A program made the position numbers and the translations under genes. 64,000 nucleotides of DNA, taken from assembly GCA_000708835.1 (NCBI GenBank), contig DF237238.1:1-64000 (forward strand), given 5' to 3'. The notes under the pieces were generated by a model, which made no database searches, was not told the origin of the DNA, and saw nothing but the letters and a program-made list of their open reading frames with translations. Position 1 is the stretch's first letter. Every line of letters starts with the position of its first letter. The stretch is from Klebsormidium nitens (taxonomy: Eukaryota > Streptophyta > Klebsormidiophyceae > Klebsormidiales > Klebsormidiaceae). Shown piece by piece: positions 19,879 through 31,862 of the stretch.

Positions 19879-22800
19879 CAGCTTGAGTCTGACTTCATTG
19901 TCCAGATATGCTCAAGGCTCCCGACACTGATGTGGTAGCAAGGTGGTGCTCGTAGCTGCATCGGTTTCTGTTACCAATCTGCTATGTCTGGTTCCAGCCA
20001 GTACGAGTGAGTCTAAAGAGTTCGCTTATGGCCGAACCTTGTGTTGCCCAACTCACCAAGTGAGAATGTGTCACCACGACCTTTTGTTCTAAATGCTGCT
20101 AGTACCACACTCACCTGATTGACCATTTGCATGCGGCACAACCAACCTTTGGACTCGCTCTTCAAGCGGGACGTGGAAAGTCGAAAGTCAAACCCCATGC
20201 GATGGTGCGAACATGAAGGAATGCAATTGTATCATGTATCAGTCACGGTTTGCAGGATCGCCACATATTGTATCATTCAAGATTGTATGTACTCGCAACG
20301 TCATGCCGGTGCCATACAATCTCGAGCGAACATGCATTTTGGCTCTGCCATTCGTGTTATAGTATGCATCCGCAAGGAGGTGCAACCGATGATCTTATCT
20401 GCCACTAGATTAGCACTTCAGGCTTCATGTGCTAGCCAACAAGTACATGGTGTGCATGATCGATTGCCCAATATCGGACACGTGCAACACTGGAGCTTGC
20501 ACGTGATCTGGAATCTGGATGCGCTTCAATGCCGCTGCCGGCAGCTGAGCCTGAGCTCACTGAGAGCTGGCAACTAGGTAGCTCAGATGCTCCTAGCCGC
20601 AGCCCGACTGCCAGTGGTGAAGTGGGAACGCTCACGAGTCAACGAGCCTGAAATGGTAACGATATCATAGGGATAAGTGCAGGTCCCTTATGGAGCATAG
20701 GCTATGCCGAAAGGGCGAGGGGCGATGGTGTTCGGTAGAGTGACCGGGCTGGGTTAGGTGGAAATGCAAGGTCGCGCCAACTGGCCATTCGGTAGACCGT
20801 TTCCGTTCATTGATCGTCGGCGTCAGGGGTTTGACGCGGCCGCACTCAATCACCAAAACCTGGGGCGGGGTTTGGATCGGTCGGCAAACGGACGTCCAAT
20901 TGAACCTACCGACTTAGTGGCGCCGGACGGGCGGGCTGCCGCCCGCGCCGCTTGCCGCGCGGCCTTGATTCAATCGCGTCGATGACGGTTCTGATAATAA
21001 TCAGAGGCTGTTTATCCACACGTCGTCTGATTAGGCAGGCATATGACCATTTTCTGTGGAAAAAATTGACACGCCTTTTTGACTTTGATCATCCAAAACG
21101 TACCTCTCTCTGCTCCATTTAGGGTGCCGTCTTGTAACGAATATCCCGATTCGCCAGTCACGCAGGCGAGCTCAGACCCTGTTGCGTTTGCGTCACCATC
21201 CGCCTGATTTCTTATATGCAAAACTCGCCGTCCTGCCGGCCAACTCATGCGAATCCCCAGCAGTGTGCGCATGCGGACGCTGGCAAAGCGTCATTCTGAC
21301 GTGCTTCTGACGTCAAGAAGGGTGACGGTGCTCGTAGAGCTGGTCATAGAGCTCTTCGTCAGGTGCTCTTAGAAGAGCCCGTTTCCGTCTCATAATCGGG
21401 CCGTTTATCGGGCATCAGCGAACGCCATAGAGGCAGAAAAGGGGCTGCCGGAGTTTGCCACCTGGCTCCACTTCCTGTGAGCGTTGAACGAGGCCGCCTG
21501 AAGCTGCCTGGCGCAGATCCAAAAGCATGGCCTGCAGAGGACGCTCCCCGCGGTGGTTTTGCTTGAAGAAAGTGGGCTAAAGTTGAGCTTCTCGATTTGG
21601 AGGAGCGGAGCGGACGGAGTGAAGTTGGATTGGCTTCCAAATCCTGGGGAGTATTAATTCAAAAGAGAGCCTGGGGGTGAAGTCGCCCAGCACGCCGGTT
21701 CTTCGAGTGACTCCCTGTACGGGGACGCTTCAGCAAGCAAGGAGTTGGAGGGAGGCACTTTAATCTGATTAACATTCATGGAAGCCGGATCTCGGTTTGT
21801 TGGGAGCGTCATGAGAAGAACTCGCCTGATTTCAAGTTCACGGAGACTTCGCAGCGATCCCGACCGTAGCGATGGATCAGCCTGAGGACGACGGAACGGC
21901 AGGCTGAAGTGGTCAGTCACGAAGGGGACAAGGTTGCGTCTTGATTGGACACCTCCGTAAACGATGGCGGGAGCTCAATGACGTGCGTCCAGATCGAGCG
22001 ACGCGGTGACTCCTTCGAGTGACGTGAACGCGTTGTCAGCGGTCAGCGGCTAACTCTGAAAGTCATGGCTCCCTCTAAGCCAACATTGCTGGACGGTCAA
22101 AAATTTCAGCAACAAGTGACAGCAATGGTCGTCTCAAGGGCAAACCGGTGCGGAGCGGAGCGGAGCGGAGCGGAGCTTGGCCACACTCTTGTGGGGCGGA
22201 ATGCCACAGCGAAGGTCAGCATCAGAAGGGCTGCAGCTGTTTGAGGGCCACGACCTTTCGCCGTGAGCGCGAAGCTTTTCTTCGCAACTGCCCCTGAAAA
22301 GTGAGAACTCGTTTCAAGATTTCATAATGGGGTCTGAAAGTAGCCGGGGCGTTTGGTGTAGATCAGGGCTTAGACGCGGGACGAAGCTGTGACACTTTCG
22401 GCCCACTTCGAGTTGCTAAAGTCTCGTGCCCGGAATCCATGGAATTGTTTTTGACCACACAATGGCCTAGATCCTTTCTTCCCCTTCCTTATCATTAAAA
22501 CATATGCACTGAGGTTTACTTGGAGTACCCGGTCAATGCAAAGGCTATCAACCTCTTTGTAACGAAGTAGACGATCAAAACCAGTTTGCACTTTCAGCTT
22601 TGGACTTCTGATTGTCACCTCTGTTTTCGCTGCTGTTCGCATCCCTCCCGCTAAGATGGACAGCTGGGGGTGTAGTCCATTCAAACAGTGCAAGGTCCGA
22701 CAGGAACACACGATATCTTTGTTAGAAACGATACTGTTTGGAAGACACTTCGCCTGTCTCCGTCCGTCTTTATAGGTGGGCCGTTCGCTTTCAGACTCTC

Positions 22801-23982
22801 CATTGCGGCCTCGGTTGGCTGATAAGCGCTGGCGCACTTTCCGCGGCAACTGGGCGAAGGTGCGCCTTTGCGAACGCTTGTGATTGACGCCCTCATGAGG
22901 CGTTTCGGCATGTGCTGGAATCCATCCCCTCTTGATGTGCCAGATGTGCCAGACACGCGCGTTTCCGGGCCACTTCTGATATCTCTTTCATGCGCAAACG
23001 GCATTGATGGTAGACAAAGCTGGCTTTGGGAGCGACATGCCAACATAGCTTCCGATGGATCCGAAATCAAATATCTTTCTTGATATCGTTCTGAACTGAA
23101 TCAAAAAGCTACAGTAGGATGCAAGCTTTGTCGCCTGGAAGTATACACATCTTGGCCACTTTCGCGCTGACAGAAGCGCGTTTCAGAAAGCTTCATGGAG
23201 GAAGCAAGACTTGAAGTTGGCTTTCTCTGAAAGACGTCATGATCGACCGGGTATTGGCATACGTTATGGGTGATGCAACACTTTCGTCTGGGCTGATTTG
23301 CTGTCCCTTGTGGTTAGAAGGATTGAGAATCAGGACCTCTGTACATGCATCTAGCGCAGTTACATCAACGAAATTTAATTGCATGGAACCCCGCAGCATA
23401 TATTAAAGAGGGCTCAACAAGGGTCGACATATACTTTCTTCGTTTCACTGCTATCAGCTGATCAGCCGCCTTAAGCTGAAGTACTTTAAGTTAATCGGTT
23501 GCCTTGCGGGCTGGATTGCAGTGGATTCGTGAACATTCCATTCCAATATATAGGCAACTTGACTTGGGCATCATCAAGTGCAACTTGACTTGAAGGCCCG
23601 TATGTATAATATAAGCTCGCAATCTTGGTTCAAGCCTGCAACTAGAATCAGCTCTCCTTTTTGAGTACTAAGAAATGATCTCTGAAGTTTCAGGGAGAAG
23701 CTCAAAAGCCGGAGCCCGACATCACTTGTGCACCATGGTCCTTGAACCTACTACAAAACCCAAAACCACTAGACGATATCGCCACCCACTCGGTTGGAAT
23801 CACTAGATCCCAGACGCTATTTCAACGCCAGTCCACATCTACTCCTAAGCCTTCCACTCTCTGATCTACGCCATCTTTATATGCCTCCTCACCACCTAAC
23901 CTGACTTCCTCGAAAAGAACCATCTCTGCTTTCCTAACCATACATGACTGTGCCTATCAGAGCATTTGCTAAGTTTGACTCC
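19879..23982. other. Intergenic stretch, nothing recognised
   Basis: About 4 kb without a supported gene. The half from about 20.6 to 22.4 kb is GC-rich with many CG pairs; the rest is AT-richer. It contains the pentamer repeat at 22151 and many short frames without splice support or recognisable motifs. Confidence 0.5.
22151..22175 (+). repeat. (CGGAG)5 microsatellite
   Basis: Five perfect copies of CGGAG in intergenic DNA. Confidence 0.9.
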
Positions 23983-25705
23983 TCAAGAGGAAGCGGCCTT
24001 AGCCGCGACCCCATTTCCCCCGACCTTGAGCATGTCGCTCATGGTCTTGCCCAGGTCCCGGTACGCCGTCTTCCACAGCTCGACTTCCTTCTCCAGAGTC
24101 CCTACCACCTTTTGGTTCTCCCCCTGCGCATCTTCTGAAGCCTTGAGCGCCTTTCTCAACCGCTCCACTTCAGCCTCCAGGTGGCAGATGTTCGCCTTGT
24201 CGCTGGCTTCTTGAACCTGGAAAAAAGAGACACTGAAGACTGTTCAGCAGACTGTCATTTAGAAGCCTTTGTGAGTATGCTGCTTCGTAGAAAAACTTGC
24301 TGTTTCATCGTCCAAAACATAAGCTATATCAGCCTAAAGCAAACGAGCTGCGGTTGGGCTTTCGGATTACTTAGTGGAGTACTTCGAGTTGAAGCACTGT
24401 ACTCAACCTCGTCGAGAAGGCTGCTGATGCAAAGAGCAGGCTCTGAACGATAACATTGAGAAAATCAAACAACAAGCTATATACACTATGAAGTCATTGG
24501 TTTGTCTCCCTTCAAAGCAAAGAACCTTGCATTCACACTAACGAGCCTGTCACATCACCAGATGGCAACAGAAAGAGCCCCTCAGTCCTCCAGGTGTCTT
24601 AGCAAACTTTGACAGTCAGAAACTTTGTCCTTGTTTCTTTTAAAACGGGGCCAAAAGCAAGCAGATTCAACGAAAGAGAGCAAATTGGAGAGGAAGATTA
24701 CAGTCAAAGTAAACAAACCTTCTTCCTCTGTCGGTGGCGTTTGGCCTTGGCTCTGTCCTTCATTCTCTGCTCCTCAGTACGCGACATGCAGCGTGGTGAC
24801 TTCCTCCCATTGCAGGCCTTGTCAGAGCTTCCCTTCTCGCCATCTGTCTCCATGTCCTCGGACTCCTCCGGCGCCCCCGCATTGCCAGGGTCCTCCCACT
24901 CTGCTTTCCGCTTCTCCGAGCAGGAAGGACCACTTGGCTCTGCGCGGCGTGGGACCAGCTTTGACTTTTGCGCTTGGGGCTGGAAGAAGCGATGATCAGC
25001 AACGCCCGTAGGTGAGGGCTGGCTGTTCTGTTGGCTGAAGAAGTCTCGGAACATTGGCAAGCTGTCGCTTTGGGTGGTCTGGAGGGGGAATGCAGACAGG
25101 AAGTCGACAGCCCCCGAATTGTCGGTGGCAAGGGGATCCGCTGCGGGCACGGAGGTGCCAGCTGGGAATGCAGGCAGGCTCTCATTCAGCCCTGCCAACA
25201 GCGCCTGCATGCTGTCGGCATTCTGAGGAACAGGCTTGACAGCCCCAGCCGCCTGCAGGCTCTGCTCCGAAAAGTTGCTGCGCAAGAACCCGCTCAAGCT
25301 GTCTGCGAATCCCATCACAAGGCTTAACTCCACCTGAGCCTTTCCGCAGACTGCTGGGTCATCCTGCTTTTGAGTGGCGCCTTCCAAAGTGGCATCCATT
25401 TTCTCTTCGGCAGCCTCTGAGTCTGCAGGGCTGCTGAAAGCAGCAGGGACCTCCTGTTCCTTCTCGCTCTGCTCGTCCCCAGAACTTTGGCTGTGAGCCA
25501 TCTCCAGCCTAGGATTCTCCTCTGCTGGCTTGGCCGGCTTGTCAGCCTCCACCAACTGTTTCTGCGCTACCTTGTAGCGTGCCTTGGGACACAGAATGGA
25601 ATTGGAGAGCAATTCCTTCTGGCCCGCTTCTGGTGCATTAGTAGCCCGCTCAGCAAGGATGTCAGTGCAGAATGGACCAAACAGAGGACGGAAAGGCCCC
25701 GTCAT
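23983..25705 (-). CDS. bZIP-type transcription factor with atypical basic region
   Basis: Two exons, 25705-24719 and 24216-23983, join in phase for 406 aa. The first 300 residues are rich in Ser, Pro, Glu and Gln, as in activation regions. The basic region at the end of exon one reads DRAKAKRHRQRKK. It keeps the bZIP spacing of N-x7-R but has Asp (about residue 317) in place of the near-invariant Asn, and His in place of Ser/Cys. Exon two continues the register with Leu at about 342, 349 and 370, then Trp at 377, giving an imperfect zipper. The intron between basic region and zipper also occurs in known bZIP genes. A start codon further upstream (to about 25804, GTG only) is less likely. The DNA target cannot be predicted from this basic region. 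Family assignment is good; DNA binding is uncertain. Confidence 0.7.
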
Positions 25706-26545
25706 GTCCACAGCGCCGCAGCTGTCAAGATAGGAGGTGCTGGCTGTACCGTCGCTGATTTGGCAAAGAAATTTTGCTTGTTTGAAAAAAATGTGCTTGT
25801 TCACGATTGAAGTTGTGTTGCGGACTGGGGAAAATTCAGTCTTCAGTTGTTCAGTTGTTCAAAAGCATCGTTAGGCGGCTCCCTTGCTCATGCCTGTCGA
25901 CATCAGACTGAGTCAGTGCTGGCTGAGTCCAGCCCTGTGCATGCAGTCAGACCGACTTCCGAGTGCGCTTTGACCACGACGGAGGGCGATCCCTTTCGCT
26001 TGTCGGAATCTCTGTCAATTTGCAGGGCTGATAAAGGAATGGGATCAGCCATCTTAGCGTATTTTGCGTTAGCTTCTGAGTACGGTTAGGCGTACTAACC
26101 GCTGGCCGCAACCGGCGTGCAGGACCGCAGGTCCGTGACCGTGTCGATACCACGAGCTAGGGTAGCGTGACCATGACCTCATGCCTACCTCATGCTCAAA
26201 GCAGCGTGCCAGCGCCCACAGCATACCAATCATTGTTCCTCCGCGCGGCCGCGCCGGCTACTGGAGTGGGCCGACCACGACTCCGGCGCGGCATCAAGGG
26301 TTTCAAGCATAAGTTGCAATAGCGCGATGCCACGTGGACGTGGAGATTGGAATCTTTCAATGCGCAGCTGAAATTTGCATGAACTTGAATTGTCGAAGTT
26401 GAACTGAATCAGCGCTTCATCACAAGCTGTGGATTGCCCGGGCGCAATCGCATCACCTATGCCAATGGAGCACCTGCTTGGTTGGCCTGCTAGCTAGTCC
26501 TAGATAGTACTTACTCTGCGCTGCACTTTCTTATCCTTCTCAATC
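25706..26545. other. Divergent promoter region, nothing specific recognised
   Basis: Lies between the minus-strand bZIP gene and the plus-strand prenylcysteine oxidase gene, so it should hold both promoters. I could not assign individual sites. Confidence 0.5.
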
Positions 26546-29500
26546 ATGTCGCTCGTGCTATTTCCCTTGCTGCTGGCTGGCCTGCTCGTTTCTCATGTTG
26601 GTCCATGCACATCAGAGAAGGTGGCCATCGTCGGTGGGGGTGTCGGTGGCGCTGCTGCTGCATATTATCTGCACAAGGCTGATGGCCATGCCGAGATCCA
26701 CTTGTTTGAAAGGGAACAACGGCTGGGGGGGACGCTTCAGGAGGTGACTTTTGAGGGAAGGGTGGTGGAGCTGGGGCACCCTGTCTTTCACAAAAAGAAC
26801 AAGTTGAGTGCACAGCTGGTGGAGGAGCTGGGCCTAGAGACGGCTGTCCCACAAGGTAGGCAGCATTGCGCGCTTCCATCATATATGAGCCCGCAAAAGG
26901 TGTGGGACCTATGCAGTTTGAGGTGCTAGACCAGATTAGTTGCCTGACGGGTTGAACAACTGTCCGCGGCGTTGGTGGTGTCGTTAGTACCGCACTTGGT
27001 TTGTTTGCAACCGCTACAAGAGAATGGGATGTGCCTCGCCGTTTACAAAGATAGAAACACCTCACAATTGCCAATTGGGCACTTGCGTACAAGGAGACTC
27101 ACAATTGAGGACTTCGCACCAAGCAAGTAGATACTTGAATAAAGTCAGAACTGGATGATTGTTTGAACCGATTGCTCCACATCCTGGATAGATATGGATC
27201 ATTTCAACACAAGAAGTTCCTCATTTTGCAGGCCTGGACGGCTCATATGGCATTTTTGATGGGGAGTCCTTTGTGTATCGGGAGGGCGCAAACGACACGA
27301 ACGCAGACGACTGGCGCCGCTTCTTTAAGTACCTCACTCGATATACGCTGAACATCCGAGGCATGAAGTTTAACATCCAGGTAAGATTGTCTTTCTCAGA
27401 TTGTCTGTCACTCAGATTCCTTTCAGTTCAACATCAAACCCCATATCTTGTGTTCTGGGTCAAGTCTTTCTCTTGCAACTGCACAATGAGCGCTTGCTCG
27501 AGTTTTCTAGCTTCGTCCTCACTGCCAGCTTGCCTTTTAGGGCCCCTGCCCAAAAGCTTCTCGCTGCTGTCATCACCAAGATTTTTCAGCCATGTCCGAT
27601 TGCACAATCGGCCCTTCTCCGCCACCCTTGTGCGACAACCGCTTCCCTTGTAAGCAGGGATTCAGTGAAAGTGCCCAGGAAAAAGTATATCTTACCCAAC
27701 AGTCAAGAGCTTCAACACCCGTATGCAGTACATCTTCATAAGTCTGATACAATCACAGCTACTGGGCAGCACACCAACACACTGGTTGCGTTGCGCAGGC
27801 TTACCTGGAGAACTGGGAGAAGCTGTTGGACGACCCCCCGTTTGAGGACGTTCCGGACCTTTTGGACATGGTCAACATGGTGGAAAAAGCTACATACACG
27901 CTGGCACAGGACCTCGCAGACTCGTATGGCGCCTTAACCCTTAGGGTGAGCATCCGCACCATGTTTTGAGGAGTCTGAGGTCATCTGGGGGGCCCGGAGG
28001 AGGAAGGGGGGCAATCAGGTCTTGATATTGACCTTGTCGCCGTGTCGTTTCTCCCTTTTTAGGCCCAGGGTCGGAGATGAACAGCCCCAAAATGTAGACT
28101 CGATAGTCACTCCACTCTTGTATGCCTTTAATAATCAAACCTTGCTTCCGATCAGGGCTCATGATGTCTTGCATGAAACCTTCCGAAGCCCACCTGCGTA
28201 ATCTTTGCTTCGAAAGTCGTTACTAGATTTCGAGGACTTTTCCTTGGTGTCCCTATCGTAAGTCGGCGGGATCCCCAGGTTGTCCTCAGAAAAGCTCTAC
28301 GATGGAGCCGAGATTACATGCACAATTAAAAGTTGAGGTCGACGGCAGCTTCCACAAGCCGATACCTTCACTCAATATACTGACGTTCTTGGATATTGTA
28401 CTGCGCAGGACTTTGGCGCAGCCTCCACACGCTTCGTCTTGGGGCAGGACCCGCCAATAGTCAATTCCGTGGCCGCACACCAGGCACTGAGTGTGTCAAG
28501 GTGAGGGAGAGATGTACCAGACCGCCAGGAAGATATAATGCAGCTTAGTCGGTTACTTTGTGGCTATGTAATCGTGCAGAATGTATCCTACTCACCACCT
28601 TGCGGCAAGAGACAGCGGCCGGTTCAGAGTGTCGTATTCTTGGAGAACTCCACGGGCAATGGCCATGCTTTCAAATCGCATCAGTGAACGATACGCGTTC
28701 AGTCCTGCATGCGTCAAGCGAGGCCTAGAGTTGTTCAAAATGAAGCTTCAAACGAGACCAAGAGTTTGTTTTGATCGAAGTATTTCCCCTGATAAAATCA
28801 CGGCTCGTTTCTCAACAGGGCCTGCAGAGCGGATCAGCTGTGGAGCGTCAAGGGGGGAGCAAAGCAGCTCGTACAAAAGCTGGTGGACCAGTCCAAGGCA
28901 ACGGTGCACCTGGGCCATGACGTCAACGGAATTGATGCACGGGCAGATGGGGTTTACGAGGTTGATTGTCGTAACCTTCTGAAGTTGCACCTTGCTTCGA
29001 TGATTCGACTTGTAATTCGTAGAAGCTTCGAAAGCTGCATGCTCCGACGTTGCGCTGTGCAAGGTGTTCTGGCATAGAAGACAGTGAATTCCCGTGATTG
29101 TTGCATGCCTTTCGGGAACAAGTGTCGGCCTCAAAATTGCTTCCAAGTGTGACCGCTACAGTTGTGTCTCGCCTTCGCCTGCTGTATCGCATTTCCGGAA
29201 TAGGGCCAATCAGCAATCAGCCGTCTTGTCGAAATCGTACTCAGCCATCCCGTACCTATTGTCAAAAGTTGTCCGGGGGTTGGCAATCTGCAGTTGGGGT
29301 ATACCGTTTAAAATCTCCTTCGACCACGAAGGTATCCGCTGGGTTGTCCCCTCTGTCCCCTTCCTTTCTGCTTGTTTTGAAGGGACTCCCTTGAGATGCT
29401 ACGCGTTCCTCTCATGTAAATCGAGTCCGATCATCTTAATCATCTCGGATGAAACTCCCGGCCATCAGCCCTGCCGAATTACTTCGACCTTCCCTGCGTC

Positions 29501-31049
29501 TTCAACCTTCCCTCCGACGTCTCTTTCCCTCCCCAGGTCCGCCACAAGGGGGGCGGCAAGACCGTTTCGGAGGCGTTCGACGTGGTCATCATCTCCGCGC
29601 CGCTAGATCCGGACGAGTTGGCGCTGCCGGACGGCGTGGACGCGGGGCCGGACATCGACTGGCTGGACCAGGAGGTGACGCTCGTCAAGGGGACGCTCAA
29701 CCAGGTGAGCTGCGGCCGGGGGCCAACGAGCAGCATCACAACTCCTTCTCTTTTGTTCTTCGTTGTGTTTTACTCGTTGCCTTGAAGGTTCGTTTATTCG
29801 CTTGCTTTCCTATCTTCATTTTAGTGCCGGAAGTTCGGCGCGCTTTTCTGAGAGCTGCGTTTCTAACCTATGCGAGTCTTGTTATATTGTATTGTAGCGC
29901 CACGAATGAGCGGCTGGGATCGAACGGCTGGAACATCCGTCGAGATACGCAAGAAGCTCTGAGGGAGGAACTTTCAGAAGGTACGTCCGAAGCCTTGGAA
30001 GCAGCCGCCACGTATTCTCGAGCTCTGCTCTCTGCTCTGCTGACGTCTGACGATGTGTGGGGGGCATGCAGACCACGTTCAAGGTGGGCAAGAATGAGAC
30101 GCTTCCTGACGTCATCGCCACGGTGGACACCGTCTTCTTCCCAATCCACGCGCTGCGCCGCCTGTGGACCTTCCCGGATGGAGAGCACGCGTTCCTGGTG
30201 ACCATGGCCGAGAAAATGACCGACGAAATGGTCAACGACTGCTTCAGGTACCAGAGGCTATCTGATTGACTCAAGACTGTCCTAGAAGATTGGTTGACTG
30301 AAGCCGTTAGTCAAGACAGGTTTTTGAGCACGCTCTCACGTGAGTCCTCCTATGCTTGCGAATCCTGCGCAGAATAAGTACTCGTATATAGTTGTCAGCT
30401 CGTATTCAGTCTTCTCTGAGTCAGGCCTGGTTACGCTCGCTCTCGTCGGTAGATCTAAGCCTGATTGCCTGATCTTGTTGATCTGTGGGGAACCATACGA
30501 CGTGCGGGTGCTAATGTTAGTCCAACTCTATTGAAGTGATTGCTTTGTCAACGGAGCAACCCTTCATTGAAGACCTTTGAAAGAGAAGCGCTGATCGCTG
30601 CCTCCGCTTTCCAGTCAAGGCTGTCTGAAGTTTCGACTTCCGTCGTTTCGACAATTCATTCAATGTATTCATTGTTCCCGATTATCAGACGTCCCACGTT
30701 CTCTTGCAGCCACGTGTCGAAGATCAAGCGGATGACGCTGGAGAACGTGTGGCCGGACCTGAGCGCCAAGGGCAAAGGCGCCAAGTACCCTCCAATTCAA
30801 TTAGATGGCAAGAAGCTCCTGTTCCCCGCAGCCGTCGAGTCAGTAGTGAGCGGACTCGAGGCCACAATAATCTCAGCCAGGAACGCCGTTAGGTTGCTGC
30901 TGGAACCCAAAGAAGCCCCGATTGAGGAAAGTGTGGTGGCGGTTGAGGAGGCAACCGAGAGGGTTAATGTGGGCAAGGTGCCGGAGCATGTTCTGGGGGA
31001 GAAGACGGGGGCGGAGACCGCAGATCTGCCGGATCGGACGGAGTTGTGA
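26546..31049 (+). CDS. FCLY: Prenylcysteine oxidase/lyase
   Basis: Eight exons join in phase: 26546-26855, 27232-27380, 27799-27945, 28409-28500, 28819-28960, 29537-29704, 30072-30247 and 30710-31049. They give about 507 aa, the usual size for plant FCLY and animal PCYOX1. The N-terminus (residues 1-25) is a hydrophobic signal peptide followed by an FAD-binding Rossmann turn, VAIVGGGVGGAAAAYYLHKA, and a Glu strand end (LFERE). Family landmarks follow: a GLDGSYGIFDGESF segment, QLWSVKGGAKQLVQKLV (equivalent of the LWSVEGGN motif), an FDVVIISAPL strand and a LPDVIAT segment. The enzyme oxidatively cleaves the thioether of farnesyl- or geranylgeranyl-cysteine, using FAD and O2, to release cysteine, the isoprenoid aldehyde and H2O2. 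In plants it acts in prenylated-protein turnover in vacuolar/lysosomal-type membranes. The C-terminal 50 residues are Glu/Val-rich and not family-typical. Confidence 0.88.
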
Positions 31050-31862
31050 CGTGCTGCATGCTTTGTTTTTGGCGTATCTTGAAAATCTCTGCTCAAACCA
31101 ACGCTGTTGGATTGTAAGCCAAGATTGAGTGCCACTATGAGTGGTTACGGACGTTTCCGCCAGCGATGGTCAAGGCCCATGCCATGCATGTCTCGTTCTG
31201 GCGTTGCCAAACGTCGGTTGTGTCGAATGCAATATATTTGATTCAATTGCATCTGCAATTGTTGGATCGACGCGACACGCGATTTTCGTCGAGATGCATG
31301 TGAACCCAGCCATGCAGTGTATGAATCAACGAATTCTTTATGCAAGGTCATCCGGAAGGATTGCATGATAAGCCCTCTGAGTGGCCGGAGCACATATATA
31401 CTAATACGCCTAGTAGGTTGCATTTAAACTTCATTCATGCATGTACATGTACGCGGGATACAGAACGTTACGACAATATCATGCATGTTGAATGAATTGT
31501 TGCTTGCGGGCGCGGCCACTTCTTTGAGAGGTAGTAGCAGTGACATGGACGTACCCGTGGTGTAGGTGGCCGGAAAGCTTCAAAACTCCATCCGACATCG
31601 TGAATCGAGTAGCCGAGACCACAATTGTTGCAAAGGAATTAAGTACATGACAACATAGCACCTTGATATACAGGCGGCCGATGATGCTGCACATCGAGGC
31701 ATGTCGCAAGCTGTTAATAGTATAAGAAGATATCCACTGCGCATGGCACTCCGGTGAGTCCTTCGATCAATTTTCAGTTTCATTTACCACTATGTCTCGG
31801 TGACGCCCTCTTTGCTTACAATGGTCCTTCTATCAGTGTTGTTACCTCATCCAGCGTTTCAA
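31050..31862. other. Convergent intergenic region, nothing recognised
   Basis: Separates the 3' ends of the prenylcysteine oxidase gene and the thioredoxin-fold gene. It is AT-rich and no feature is supported beyond probable untranslated regions. Confidence 0.5.

Noticed and set aside
22065-22243. Short plus frame starting MAPSKPTLLDGQ, possibly a transposase start
   Set aside because: It runs into the CGGAG microsatellite and stops after about 60 codons. No transposase motif follows.
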